Source: Cryptomeria japonica
Lineage: Eukaryota; Streptophyta; Pinopsida; Cupressales; Cupressaceae
Length of the DNA: 64,000 nt
Direction of reading: 5' to 3'
NCBI RefSeq assembly: GCF_030272615.1
Contig: NC_081412.1
Location: 686,708,583-686,772,582 of the forward strand
Numbering within the stretch: the stretch's first letter is position 1; every line of letters starts with the position of its first letter. Below are positions 1 through 11,543 of this stretch, piece by piece. The notes under the pieces were generated by a model. It saw nothing but the letters and a program-made list of their open reading frames with translations, did no database searches and was not told the DNA's origin. Position numbers and translations under genes: made by a program.

Positions 1-91
1 CTCTATTTTTATGTGTAGAAAATTGACTCAAGAGTTGTAGTTGAAGATTTTGATAAAGTTGATGATGATGAACAAGTTCAGATTTTGATAA
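1..91 (+). repeat. Left part of an old LTR split by OUTER (K-prime, left half)
   Basis: These bases align by eye with 60700-60790 and, more weakly, with 62960-63030, inside two other LTRs of the same family. Shared landmarks are a 'tatgtgtag/tatgtgcagg' segment and a 'gatgaa(t/c)a..gttca' stretch. The matching sequence resumes at 57283, directly after the OUTER element, so this is the left side of the insertion target. The start of this LTR lies outside the window. Confidence 0.7.
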
Positions 92-1212
92 TGTATACAC
101 ATAAAATTGGCTATGAGCAATTAAATAAATATATTTATTTAATGATTATTAAATAATTAATTTGAAAAGATTAATTTATTTAATTCATTAGTAATTAATA
201 TTCTTCTATTAATTAATTGAGTTGAAACATTTAATTAATTCGTTAAGTATCCCCTTTCTTCTAAGCCAAATAATTAAATATTTAATATTTAGTTATCACC
301 CCTTATCATATTTGTGCACTATTCACTACCCTATAGTTGCATTATTAAATGATTTCATAATTATTTAATTACCACTTTCCAACTCACCCTTTATCTCCAC
401 CTTTTCCAACTCATCCATCATGTAGCTGATTTAAATCAATAAAATAAAATAAAAATAAATCATTTATAAGCCACTTATCTCCAACTCCCATATTCATGAT
501 TAAAATGTGTACGTGCACATAATCTTTGAAACCTCCTTATTTTTTCTCTAACACTCCTATATTCTTGGAGGAGGTTTTGTCCTCCTAACCCTAGTCCATC
601 TCCACTTGTCGCTCCATCCCAAAATATTCTCCAACCAACCTAAATTCTCTCAGTCCTCCCGTCATTCAAGGTGAGATAAGTGACACTTGTCTTCTCCTTC
701 TCCCTTTCTCTCAACATTCAACCTCTTGCTCATAGCCATCTGAAAAAGAAATATTTAATCATGACCATTGGTTTCTACCACCTAAGCTTATGCACTCAAA
801 AATCTATAAATAGAGGAGTTCTAGTGCATTTTGAACCCAATGTCCAATAGTCTAAGTTAATTAGGAGGCTTAATCTTTGCATTCGTGAGTTCATTTGTCT
901 AAGCATTCTAGATTTTTTGAGCAAATTAGCATAAATCATTTTCATAGAATAGCTTTTGCATATCATCTATTAGTCCATTTCACACTTACCATCTTGGAAG
1001 CTCCCAGTGCTTGTGTGAGAGAAAATCATCTGCAACCAAGAACAATGGGGTTAGGACACAATGAGACATAATCCATGATGGTATAATTTGTTTTATTTAC
1101 TTTATTTCATGTTGTTTCATTGGTCGAAGCTTGAGTTCCTGTAGCTTTTATTTTTCATGATGAACTAAGAAGTCGCAGGTCAATTTTTGAGGTGAAAACT
1201 TAAGTCAGCACA
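92..1212 (+). repeat. OUTER 5' LTR
   Basis: About 1,121 bp, TGTATACACA...GCACA. It matches 56181-57282 over its whole length and, inverted, the solo LTR near 51678-52884. A TATA-like box (TATAAATA, about 805-812) lies in the same place in the 3' LTR and marks the probable promoter. AT-rich U3 sequence (100-300) holds repeated AATTAATT/TTAAATATTTAA motifs. Confidence 0.9.
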
Positions 1213-1234
1213 TTTTTGGCACCCACCATGGGGC
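1213..1234 (+). other. OUTER primer-binding site
   Basis: Immediately after the 5' LTR is TTTTTGGCACCCACCATGGG. It resembles the TTGGCGCCCACCGTGGGG type of primer site typical of plant Tat-group gypsy elements, with two CG to CA changes consistent with decay of methylated CpG. It fixes the orientation of OUTER as + strand. Confidence 0.8.
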
Positions 1235-1263
1235 TCATGCCTCATACTTCTCCTTCTAATATA

Positions 1264-1722
1264 TGTTGATGTGTAGCTTCAGTCAGATTCTTCAAGATTG
1301 AATTAACCATTCAACATTTGAGTGGCCTATTGACCTTTCTCAATAAATAAATGATAATGATTAATTACCTTGCAACATGTAATTGCATTCAGCCACTCCT
1401 TATTAGTTATGTTGTCATTGAATGATCTTAATCAAATATAACTAATAGCTAATGAGAAGTCAAATTATTAAGGAGACGTGATTGTTGATGAGGAACTGAT
1501 GTTGGAAGAGACATGTTGATTGGTTTCCTCCATCCACGTACTTATGATTCAATTTCTCCTCTCTTCCAAAGATCATCGTATCATCTAGCACCTACAAAAG
1601 TTCAGATAATTCTTCTAGTAGATACATACAAGCAGATCAACATTACATATAGTCTGAGTTCATTCCATAGCAAACTGTAGACATATGCAAGTAGACCAAT
1701 CGATACTTGGGTATGTTCAACA
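1264..1722 (+). repeat. D 5' LTR
   Basis: Matches 18964-19421 end to end. In the first ~105 bp I count about 13 substitutions, nearly all transitions, which fits an old insertion decayed by cytosine deamination. Confidence 0.88.
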
Positions 1723-1737
1723 TGGTATTAGAGTAGG
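1723..1737 (+). other. D primer-binding site
   Basis: TGGTATTAGAGTAGG directly follows the LTR end. It matches the TGGTATCAGAGC class, complementary to the 3' end of initiator tRNA-Met and used by plant Ty1/copia elements, with two changes. Confidence 0.75.
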
Positions 1738-2045
1738 TGTGATCAAATATATGCTGTGATAGAGATATGATGTGTGAGATAATGATCGATGCATATGTTG
1801 TGGTGGCTGGTGTGATATGGTTAGGAGATATATGTTGTTCTTGGACATGCAATACTTGTGGCGAAGCATTTCCAAGGCATATATTTGTTACTATTGATCG
1901 CTAGGCTATATAGTGTGTGTTTGATGTAAGGTGTGGGCAAAGAGATTTGATGCCAGAAAAAGAATGAGAATGAGGATTCGGCAAAGTGAATGATACCCAA
2001 GTGCATCCGAATACATGTTTTAGATTCAACAGCTTCAAGCAAACA
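1738..2045. other. D leader, no recognisable gene
   Basis: Between the primer site and the lectin-kinase fragment. Both strands carry short open frames without recognisable motifs. It may hold the remains of a gag leader or the far 5' part of the captured gene. Confidence 0.4.
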
Positions 2046-2945
2046 GTTTGGCTCATTTTGTTGGCAGAGCTAGTCAAGTCCAATTCAAGTCTGCCATCCC
2101 ACTAACCAACTATAGTGAGAGCTCACAAGCGCAGATGTTGTTTTCAACCCTGGTGAAAATGAAGTCGAGCAAAAGCAATGACACAATTTTCTCCTTCAGT
2201 ACCATATTTGTTTTCTATCTATTTCACTCACCAACAAGGATGGCAATAGGGATGGGATAGCCTTCGTGAAGACGTCATCTCCGACGTTGTCGAGAGACAT
2301 TATCGATAATTATGTCAATCTCCTCAACTTCACCATGAAGGGCTATGGCCACAATCATCTCCTCTCCGTAGAAGTGGAAACATTTGAGGACGTGAAATTT
2401 TTGAACTCTGACGACAAATATCTCTCCCTCAATAGTCTCTCAAAGAATTTAAATGACACAAAATTTGATCCCTTTAACCTCAGCAAGGGAGTAAATATCT
2501 AGGTCTGGATCGATTACGATCACCCCAAAAACAAACTTGACGTAGCCATTACATATGTCGGGTGGCCCCGTCTTAACAAGTTGATTTTCTCTCAAAACAT
2601 AGATTTTTCCACTAGCTATATAGAGAAAATGTATGTTGGGATCGGTGCTGCCATGGGGTCCCTTGCTAAAGGCCACTATGTCCTTACATGGGGCTTTAGG
2701 ACTAATGGTCTAGTGCCATCCCTAGATCTCACCATTCATCCATACTTTACAAGCCATGGTTCTGAGCGAAAAATCATGGGAAAGACCCCTGCATTCATAG
2801 CCGCAGCTTCCGTGGGTCTGTTCGCATTTACCTTGGCAATCGTATGGACATGTTTCAGACAAAAAAGATACAAGGAACAAGAGATGGAAGATTGGGAGTT
2901 GGAGTATTGGCCACATAGATTCTCCACCAAACATTTGGGATATGC
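2046..2945 (+). pseudogene. Captured fragment of an L-type lectin-domain receptor kinase
   Basis: In plants these are plasma-membrane kinases with an extracellular legume-lectin fold. Here the lectin domain runs from about 2048 to 2740: FSTIFVFYLF (beta strand), SVEVETFEDVKF, VWIDYDHPKNKLDV, then KMYVGIGAAMGSLAKGHYVL and WGFRTNG. A spacer SLDL..HGSERK follows, then a transmembrane segment AFIAAASVGLFAFTLAIVW (about 2790-2850), a basic stop-transfer KRYK, and the juxtamembrane WELEYWPHRFS. It breaks off just where the kinase domain should begin. Defects are a frameshift near 2255 and one TAG at 2500 where the family has NIQVW. No introns are seen, which is usual for this family. It lies in sense orientation inside D, right after the leader, so it was probably taken from a transcript. 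The family assignment is strong; it is not a functional gene. Confidence 0.88.
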
Positions 2946-3091
2946 AAGTGGCATTATCATTCATTTTATGCTCAAGTGTGATTCTTTAGGATCGACATTC
3001 AGCTATTTTGGTGAATATTTAGAATGTTTGATTATGTTGAAGGACATCTCCAAATTCTCTTTGGCATTCATATTATAGATAAAAAATTTCA

Positions 3092-3512
3092 ATGGTTGTT
3101 GAAATGGGATTTTCAACATCAAGGGCACAAGAAGCTCTTAAACATGTGTAGTCCAATCTTGTTGAGTTAGTAATGGAATGGATGATCAACCATCTAGAGG
3201 AGGTCTCACAAGTAGATGATGAACTTGCATAAGCATTAGCTTTATCATTGGGGAACAAGGATTTTTCATTGACAGAGGAAATGGCTATAGACCAAAAGGT
3301 CATGAAGGAAGAAGAGGATTTGGTACAATCTCCTCCTATTGATGAGATATTATCCACGTGCGTTAAGTTGCTCCAGGACAAGGACTCACTGGCATTCCCT
3401 TTGAGGTACTTGCTAGCAATTTTGTGCACACGCAATGATGGTCAAGATAGAAAAAAGATTTATTTTGTTTCTTGGTGATCAACTAAAACTTTGCAATGGA
3501 AGTGATGGAAGA
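3092..3512 (+). pseudogene. Captured fragment of a UPL1/UPL2-type HECT ubiquitin ligase (UBA-UIM region)
   Basis: The translation contains a UBA segment VEMGFSTSRAQEALKHV (starting about 3095), then MEWMINHLEE, a ubiquitin-interacting motif DDELA.ALALSLG, and the following PPIDEILSTCVKLLQDKDS and RNDGQDR. This order and spacing match the middle of plant UPL1/UPL2, giant E3 ligases whose HECT domain lies far downstream and is absent here. Two in-frame stops (after KHV, and inside the UIM) and a frameshift near 3450 are present; beyond the shift QLKLC is readable in another frame. The fragment is in sense orientation, about 150 bp after the lectin-kinase fragment. The intervening 2946-3091 is unassigned. 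Confidence 0.85.
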
Positions 3513-4140
3513 CATGATAGTTTAAAGTTAAAATGGAGAGCATTTAAAGAAAATATGAATCTTTAAGTGCAAAGATCATGAAAGAATGATTGGTGAATTG
3601 AAATCAATAAAGAGGACGGACCAAGAAGAAATAAGAGACTGCATTCAAGGAAGAACTTGATGTTTGCAGTCATGAGACTGTGTTTGTGACTGTTGACATC
3701 TCTCTAAGAGGAATAACCCTTATTGTCATTGCAATCAGTTGTTTTGAAGAGGAAGAATCAACAGTCAGAGGGAGCCTGACATTTTAGCTTTAGAGGTAAC
3801 CTTGGACAAGGAGGTCAGAAGGTTGTTGCAAGTACTTGGAGATTCAGAGGGAGTCTGAAAATCCATCAGAGGCAATCTTGGAGAAAAATATCTTCTTTGA
3901 TTGGGACCATGTGAGCACGGTATGCTTTTGTAACAGAGGGAGAAACTAAGAGGATGTGCTTTGGTTGACATCTGAGGATCTTAGTCATATTGGTTTAGAA
4001 GAAGTGGACCATGTTGAGATGGTTTCTATTGTGATCAATCAGAGGACTATGATTTATGGGATGGAGTCTCATATATGTAGGCTGTAAGGCCTTATGTTGA
4101 CTCCTAGATCATAATATTATGGATACTTGGTGAGCTTGGA
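3513..4140 (+). other. Unassigned D interior, possible further captured or gag remnant
   Basis: Short + strand frames full of stops are present. About 3540-3690 reads like a charged, helical segment (...KYESLSAKI..., ...FKEELDVCSHETV...). I cannot name a family. It is either decayed copia sequence or a third captured fragment. Confidence 0.3.
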
Positions 4141-4149
4141 AAGCACCAA

Positions 4150-4370
4150 GAGTGATGCAAACTCCAACCTTGTATTTCATGATAGGTCAAAGCATGTGGA
4201 AATCAAGTATCACTATGCTAGAGACATGGTGGAAAAGAATACTATTCAGTTGAGATACAATAGCACTGATTAGCAGATGACAAACATTCTCATCAAGTTT
4301 CTCTCCAGAATAAAGTTTGAGTACTTTTGAGGTAAGTTTGGTATGGTGGCGAATGAAGCCCTACCTGAGA
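4150..4370 (+). pseudogene. Copia RNase H C-terminal remnant of D
   Basis: Reads FHDRSKHVEIKYHYARDMVE..., then STD.QMTNILIKFLSR..FEYF and GKFGMV. This is the conserved tail of copia RNase H (H-RTKHI-I--H-RE motif, DI-TKPL-- motif). Two in-frame stops are present. It is the only pol piece left in D and shows that D derives from a Ty1/copia element in + orientation. About 150 bp of 3' untranslated D sequence follow before element E begins. Confidence 0.85.
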
Positions 4371-4522
4371 TTGAGTCTCAACATCTCTTATTTGTTTATA
4401 TTTTTATACTAATGTATTCTTCTCTTTATAATATGTTTAAAGTTTAAACTCTTATTAATGAATTTCTTTGAGAGAGACTTAGGGTGAAAGCCCTTATCTC
4501 CACCCTCTGATATGGTTCATGT

Positions 4523-5746
4523 TGTTGGCCTTTTGGAGGAATTGATTATGTGTTGCACTGTTGTTTTGTCATTGATGTTAACACTAGTTGTTTGGATGCT
4601 TTACCGACACACTTCTGGTCTTGGTAGGTTGAGTAGTTTTTGGTTGGTTTGGATCCAACATGATCCAATAGGCTCCAATATGGTTTGGTTATGGAATTGG
4701 CTTATTCATTATACTCATGTTCATATCCAGTTAGTTGGTCTTGGTTTGGTGATCGGATGCTATCCTGTTTGCTTGGAAGCTTGGCTTGTGGTTCTGGTGA
4801 GGGTTTCACTGGCAAGGCTTTTGTTGAAGATCTTTGATGATATGCATAAGTGGTGTTGGTGCAGCTTCTGGTGAAGTTTCAGGATGCTGATGGTGATCAT
4901 GTTTGAGACTTGGCAGATGGAGATCATTTCTTTAGTGTGTGGACCTATATTGGGTCCCGATTGATCTAGGTTATGGATTGGTTTAATGTAACGTGTGGAT
5001 TAGACCTCTCGATGTGTTTCTCGGATGTCTTATGTGTTGGATTTGTTTGGTCTAAGGCTGACATGTTTTGTAATTATGTAATTGGTTTATTGTCTGGTGG
5101 TCGACTTGATTGTTTATGGTTGAGGGTTTGTATATATATATGATGTAAGATCTCATTGTAGATCATCATGGTATGGGATATGGATATGTAATGTGCGAAT
5201 AATGTAATATCATTCAGGAAGAGGATTTGGTCGATCATTGGAGATCGAATTGTGTTTATGTAAGAGGATCTAGTCCTTTGGTATTGAGCTTAACCAGAAC
5301 TATACTCAGGCATAGGAGATGCTATCTTTATAGTTCAAACACTTCTCTAGATTGTAGTCTATATTTCTATGTAGATAGTGAGACTACTTTTGTGATGAGC
5401 AGTGCATTCTAGGCTGGGTGCCTTCCTACAAGTGCAGGTCCCTCAATTTTAATTCACATACTTACTGTAGAAGTATTATCTGACTGTGGGTAAGCTTCCC
5501 ACCATGGTTTTTCCCTTTACAGGGTTTTCCACGTATAAATCTTGGTGTCATGTGGATGATATTTATTATGTGATTATTGTTTATGCTTAATTGGTTGAAC
5601 TGCTATTCTGATATTTTGTTTAAGAATTCTAGTATTAATGTTTTGGGTTTGGATATTAAAGTTTTAAATTCTTAAGGTTCCAGTAATCTATGACAACTGA
5701 TTCACCCCCCCCTTAGTTGTCTTTTGGTTATTTAAACTATCTAACA
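4523..5746 (+). repeat. E 5' LTR
   Basis: Starts TGTTGGCC and ends CTAACA. TATA-like TATATATATA near 5131. Near the end are a GTGGG...TCCCAC inverted motif followed by GGTTTTTCCC (about 5487-5516) and a run of C after GATTCA (5702-5712). The same modules occur in F, G, H and I. Confidence 0.88.
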
Positions 5747-5804
5747 ATTTGTATTAGAGCCTTGGTCCTCTTTATAGAAAGCTTAACCACTTGAGGAAGA
5801 TCCT

Positions 5805-6887
5805 GTGGCGACTAACAGTTCAAGTTCATCTAGTTCATCTGGAGCTATCTTTCGAAGAGATATTCCTAGGCTTGATGGAACAAATTACACAGTATGGAAG
5901 ATTCAGATGGAGACTTATCTAAGATGTCTTGGCAAGGAGATTTGGGAGATCACACAAAATGGTGTCACACCTCATAATCGGACATCTGGAAATCCTCCTT
6001 TGGAAAACATAGATAAGGAGCTTGAGAATGATTGTAGAGCAAGAGAATCCCTCTTCTATGCACTTTCTAATCAACAAATAATGGGATTGACTGACAAATC
6101 ATCTGGAAAGGCTATATGGGATAAGTTGGAAACTCTTAATGAAGGTGACCCTATAGTGAAGATTGCTAAACTTGATGGTTACTGGGTGAGATATGAAAAC
6201 CTGAAGATGGAAGAAGATGAAAGGATTACTGCATTCATGGAAATGGTAAATGAGATTGTTATGGGAATTCAATGTTGTGGTGGAACTCTGAGTGAAGATG
6301 AAATTGTTTCTAAAGTTTTGAGAGCCCTACCACTAGCTTACAAGATGAAGGCTACTGCTATTAATGAATTGAGAACAATGGCTAATACATATGTCAATAG
6401 AGATACCTTGCTTGGTAAAATATCTACTTTTGAGCTTGAAGAATTTGGACCCTCTAGAGTTGTGAACACTGTACCTTCTTTTTATGCATATGCATCAGCA
6501 ACTGATAAGCAAGATTGGAAAGCTTTGTATATAAAGGAATTGGATGATATGAAGAGAGAAGATGATGAGTTTGAGCAACTTGAAGCACTATTTGATAGAA
6601 GAGTACCTAAAGGACCGGTAGGAAGAAATTATGAAGGAAAAACACCTTTTAAATGTTTTTCATGTAATAAGATTGGTCATTTTGCATCTAGATGTCTTGA
6701 AAGGAATTCACGATTTGAAGAAAGAGTTAGAAGATCTTGTAAGCCTAACACTGGATATCAGAACAAGTATAAGTACAAGAAAAACATAGACAAATCATGC
6801 TACATAGCGGATGAGGAAGGCATTACTGATTCTGATGATGAACTGACACAAGACTCTGCTAGTGGTTTCGAGAATGGGAAGGAATAG
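5805..6887 (+). pseudogene. gag: E gag (copia nucleocapsid polyprotein)
   Basis: About 360 codons, starting GTG GCG ACT AAC; the expected ATG seems to have become GTG. The N-terminus has a Ser-rich stretch, then GTNYTVWKIQMETYLRC, typical of copia gag (UBN2/DUF4219-like fold). Downstream KAIWDKLETLNEGD and ALPLAYKMKATAIN belong to the same domain. A zinc knuckle CFSCNKIGHFASRC (about 6653-6695) binds RNA in the family. The frame ends at TAG 6885-6887 but is continuous with the protease frame beyond it, so gag and pol were one polyprotein. Confidence 0.88.
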
Positions 6888-9800
6888 GTGTTCTTGGCTA
6901 TCAAGGAAGATGTTCCGGCACTGGAAGAGAATGTACCTGAAGAGATGGCACTTGCTGCTAAAATTGAAAACAAGGATGAATGGGTAATTGATAGTGGTTG
7001 TTCACATCATATGACTGGAGATAAAGGGAAGTTTCTATCTTTGCAAGAATTTCATGGTGGTCTAGTTAGATTTGGAGATGACAAAGCATGCATGATCAAA
7101 GGAAAAGGAACTATATCATTGGATGGTAAGAACAATGCTGACAATGTTTATTATGTTGAAGGTTTAAGGCATAATATTTTGAGTGTAGGACAATTGGTAG
7201 ATAAGGGATTTCAATTGCAGTTCAAGGATGGAAAATGAAAAATCATTAACAGATTTAGTTTGGAGATTGCAACCGGTACACAGACAAAAGGTAATATATT
7301 TCATTTGAATTCTGGTGAGAAGACATGTTCAAATACACAAATTGATGAGAGTTGGCTATGGCATAAAAGTCCATGTCATGTGAATTTTGATTGCATTGTG
7401 AAGATCAGTTGAACTAAGGTAGTTATGGATATACCTAAGATTATGAAGCCCTATAATCTGGCATGTAAAGAATGTCAAATGGGGAAATAGGTCAGAACCT
7501 CTTTTAGGAGTATACAAGATAAATCTAATGATGTTCTTGATCTTATTCATATTGATTTGTGTGGCCTTGCTAGAGTTAAAAGTTTTCAAGGTGATAGATA
7601 TTTCATGCTAATCATTGATGATTATTCTAGAATGATGTGGGTTACTTTTCTAAAAGAAAAATCTGAAGCGTTTGAAAATTTAAAATCTTTAAGGCTAAAG
7701 TGGAAACTGAGACATGATTGAAGCTTAAATGTTTGAGATCAGATCATGGTGGAGAATTCACATCCGGTGAGTTTAATGACTTTTGTGAGAAGCATGGTAT
7801 AAGAAGACAATTTTCTGCTCCCTGGACACCTCACTAGAATGGAGTTGTGGAAAGAAAGAACAAAACTATCTTGGATGCTGCTAGAACAATGATGATGGAA
7901 ACTAGTCTACCTCATATCTACTAGAGAGAAGCAGTGAGCACAATGGTTTATACATTCAACAAAGTACATATCAAAGGAGAAATTGGTAAGACACCTTATG
8001 AATTATGGTTTGGTAATACACCTATAGTTAAGTATTTCAGAATCTTTGGTAGTAAATGTTATATCAGTAGAGATGATATCATTGGCAGATTTGATCCTAG
8101 ATGTGATGAAGGAATATTTATTGGTTATTCTAATGAAAGCAAAGCATATAGATGTTATAAAAAGAGATTGCAGAGAATTGTGGAGAGCACTAATGTCAAG
8201 GTAGATGAGCATAACATAAGTCAAATCAGAGTTTATGAGAAGGAAACGATAGTGGAAATGACTATATCTGAACCAATAGCACCTTTACCGGAACAAAGTG
8301 TTGAACTAGTTACTCTGGTAGTATCAGAAAATTCTACAGTAACTAAAGAACTGGGAAGAGGAATAGAGAGTCAGAAGACTCCTAGGTATGTGAGATTGAA
8401 TCATTTAGAAAATCAGATCACTGGGGATAAGAACAATGGAGTAATGACAAGAAGAAGATTGACAACTAATGAGGTATGTTTAATTTCACAAGTTGAACCG
8501 GTATCAGTAATTGAGGCATGTAAAGATGAATACTGGTTGAAAGATATAGAAGAAGAATTAGATTAGATTGAGAAAAATAATACATGGACTTTGGTTCCCC
8601 GCCCTAAAAATAAGAATGTTATTGGAACTAATTTTTAGGAATACATTGAATGAGGATGGTCAAGTTATAAGGAATAAGGATAGATTAGTTTGTAAAGGAT
8701 ATTCTCAGAAGGAAGGAATTTATTATGGAGAGACTTTTGCACCTGTAGCTAGGATTGAAGTTGTAAGATTAGTTCTTTCCTATGCTGCCCATGAAAACTA
8801 CAAGGTTTATCAGATGGATGTTAAGTGTGCATTTTTGAATGGGGATCTTGATGAGGAAGTTTATATTGAGCAACCTGATGGTTTTTTACTATCTGATGAT
8901 ACAAACATGGTTTGCAGGTTAAGGAAAGCTTTATATGGATTAAAACAAGCACCTAGAGATTGGTATGCAAGGTTGGATAAATATCTTTTAAAGCTTGGTT
9001 TTACTAAGGGTAATGCTGACAGTAATTTATATTATAAGATCACTGATGATGATATATTGATTATTGAAGTATTTGTTGATGACATTATTTTTGGACTTGA
9101 AGATAAGTTGTGTAAGGAATTTGCTAACAATATGAAGAAAGAATTTGAAATGTCTATGATTGGGGAAATGAAATTTTTCTTAGGTTTGCAGATTACTCAG
9201 ACTAACAAAGGTATTTTCATCTGTCAAACTAAGTATGGTAAGGAATTATTGAAGAAATTTGGTATAGGAGATTCTAAACCGGTAATTACTCCTATGGTTA
9301 CAAGTGAGAAATTGACAAGGAAAGATGTTTCTGCACTGGTAAATCCTACAAGATACAAATCTATGATTGGAGGTCTACTTTATTTAACTCAGACTAGGCC
9401 TGACATAATGAATGCTATTTATATTGTATAAAGATTTCAGAGTGATCCTAGAGAAAATCATGAGAGTGCGGTGAAAAGGATTTTTAGATACTTTCAAGGT
9501 ACATCAGAATATGGTTTGTGGTACCCTAAGGATGATGACTTTACTTTATGTGCATATGTAGATGCTGATTGGGTTGGAGATGTTGATGACTGGAAAAGTA
9601 CTTCTAGTGGAGCTTTCTTTCTTGGAAAGAAACTTGTTTCATGGATCAACAAGAAACAATCATGTACTTCTTTATCTATTGCTAAAGTTGAATATGTTGT
9701 TGTTGTTACTAACTGTACACAAGTTCTATGGAAGAAGCAAATGTTGAAGGATATAAAGGCAGATTGTAATGCACCTATAGTTATTCATTGTGATAACTTT

Positions 9801-10025
9801 GCTGCTATTGATATATCAAAAAATATGGTATTTCATTCTAAGACAAAGTACATATCTATCAAGTATAATTTTTTGAAGGAAAATGTGGAAGCAAATGAAG
9901 TCAGATTAGTTTATGTGAACACTAAAGAGAAAATTGTAGATATTTTCACTAAACCTTTGCCTAAAGAATCGTTTGAGTACTTGAGAGATAAATTAGGCGT
10001 TTTCGCCCCTCTGGCAAAGACTTAA
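6888..10025 (+). pseudogene. pol: E pol: protease, integrase, reverse transcriptase, RNase H
   Basis: In order: aspartic protease motif WVIDSGCSHHMTGDK (about 6981-7022); GAG-pre-integrase region (about 7340-7500); integrase core with LRSDHGGEF-like sequence (about 7735-7760) and the KTPYELWFG segment (about 7988); RT with [10 protein letters not shown]-like sequence (8680), [12 protein letters not shown] (8815), [11 protein letters not shown] (8935) and the catalytic FVDD (9071-9083); RNase H with YVDADWVGDVDD (9556) and the tail IVDIFTKPLPKE. Lesions include TGA at 7236 (Cys position), stops and frameshifts across 7239-7930, TAG at 8564 with a frame change, and TAA at 9429. About 400 bp of 3' untranslated sequence follow. 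Confidence 0.88.
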
Positions 10026-10423
10026 TTGATGCAGTTTGGCATCAGTCTGGTATGCATTATCAGAGATACTACTCATTCTGACACTGATGTAGGGATGCTA
10101 CTACTTAGGAGGAGTAGTTAGTTTTGTGATTTAGTGGTTTATATTTTTGGTTTGATATTTTTATCAGATTCCTGGCATTGATGTCAAATGGGGAGAGATA
10201 TCGATGTGAAAAACTTAAGGAGTTGTATACATTAGGGGGAGAGATTTATGAGCTTTACAAAGATATCATTCATAAGGGGAGTTTGGTCTTTGTTTCAGAA
10301 CTTCATTACTATATCTTTGAGCGGGAGATTGTTGGTTGTTTTCATTGGGAGTGTTGTTTGGCATTTCTTGGTACTTAGATGTTTTTCACATCTAGTGTTG
10401 CCATCAATACCAAAGGGGGATAT

Positions 10424-11495
10424 TGTTGACCATTTGGAGGAATTGATTATTTGTTGCATTGATATTTTGTCATTGATGTCAGCACTAGCTATTTGGATGC
10501 TTTATCGACACATTTCTAGTCTTGATAGGTTGAGTAGTTTCTAGTTGGTTTAGTTATGGAATTGGCTTATTCATGATACTCATGTTCATATTCAGTCAGT
10601 TGGTCTTGGTTTAGTGATTGGATGCTATCCTTTTTTCTTGGAAGCTTGGCTTGTGGTTCCGGCGAGGGTTTCACGGATAGAGCTTTTGTTGAAGATCTTT
10701 GATGATATGCATAAGTGGTGTTGGTGCAGCTTCTGGTGGAGTTTCACGATGCTAATGGTGATCACGTTCAAGACTTGGTGGATGGAGATCATTGCTTTAG
10801 TGTGTGGACCTATATTGGGTCCCAATTGATCTAGGTTATGGATCGGTTTAATGTAATGTATGGATTGGACCTCTCAATGTGTTTCCGGGATGTCTTATGT
10901 GTTGGATATTATTTGTTTGGCCTAAGGCCGACATGTTTTGTAATTATGTAATTGGTTTATTGTTCGGTGACCGACATGATTGTTTATGGTCGAGGATTTG
11001 TATATATATGTGATGTAAGATCTCATTGTAGATCATCATGGTATGGGATATGGATATGTAATGTACGAATAATGTAATATCATTTAGGAAGAGGATGTCA
11101 GTCTAGATTTCTATGTAGTCAGTGAGACTCCTTTTGTGATGAGCAGTGCACTCTAGGCTATTGGCCTTCTTGCAAGTGCAGGCCCCTCAATTGTAATTCA
11201 CATACTTACTGCAAAAGTATTATCTGATTGTGGGTAGGCTTCCCACTGTGGTTTTTCCCTTTATCGGGTTTTCCACATATAAATCTCGGTGTCATGTGGA
11301 TGGTATTTATTTTGTGATTATTTTTTATGCTTAATTAGTTTAACTGCTATTCTGGTATTTTGTTTAAGCATTCTTGTATTAATGCTTTGGGTTCCAATAT
11401 TAAAGTTTTAAATGCTTAAGATTTAGGTAATCTGTGACAACTGATTCACCCCCCCACTCTCAGTTGTCTTCCAGTTATTTGAACTGTCAAAAACA
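10424..11495 (+). repeat. E 3' LTR
   Basis: Starts TGTTGACC right after the polypurine tract and ends GTCAAAAACA. It is about 150 bp shorter than the 5' LTR because of internal deletions (for example around 10545 and 11095). The C-run is at 11449-11456. Confidence 0.85.
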
Positions 11496-11543
11496 TGGTG
11501 GATATCATGTGTGTGGTGCCATGACAACATCATGTGAGAGAGT
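11496..11543. other. Sliver of D between E and F, with F target duplication
   Basis: TGGTGGATATCATGTG resembles the 42-bp minisatellite unit found at 18629-18880, so this is D tail sequence. The last five bases, AGAGT (11539-11543), are the left target duplication of F. Confidence 0.7.

Larger units (their letters stand above)
4523..11495 (+). mobile_element. E: Ty1/copia LTR retrotransposon, nearly full length, decayed
   Basis: Direct LTRs lie at 4523-5746 and 10424-11495. The primer site near 5748 (TTTGTATTAGAGCCTTGG) is of initiator-Met type, and CAAAGGGGGATAT just before 10424 is the polypurine tract. Gag, protease, integrase, RT and RNase H follow each other on the + strand. It sits in the 3' non-coding part of D. 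I could not find a clean target duplication. It is the same family as F, which lies 48 bp away in opposite orientation. Confidence 0.9.

Noticed and set aside
1643-2083. Minus-strand frames before the lectin fragment
   Set aside because: They overlap the D LTR, primer site and leader, and no motif or consistent frame supports coding.
2046-2945. A functional lectin receptor kinase gene
   Set aside because: It lacks the kinase domain and signal peptide and has a frameshift and an in-frame TAG; it is enclosed by LTRs.
4512-4874. 120-codon open frame at the start of element E
   Set aside because: It lies entirely in the LTR, has no recognisable motif and a matching frame in the other LTR (10614-10829) is broken.
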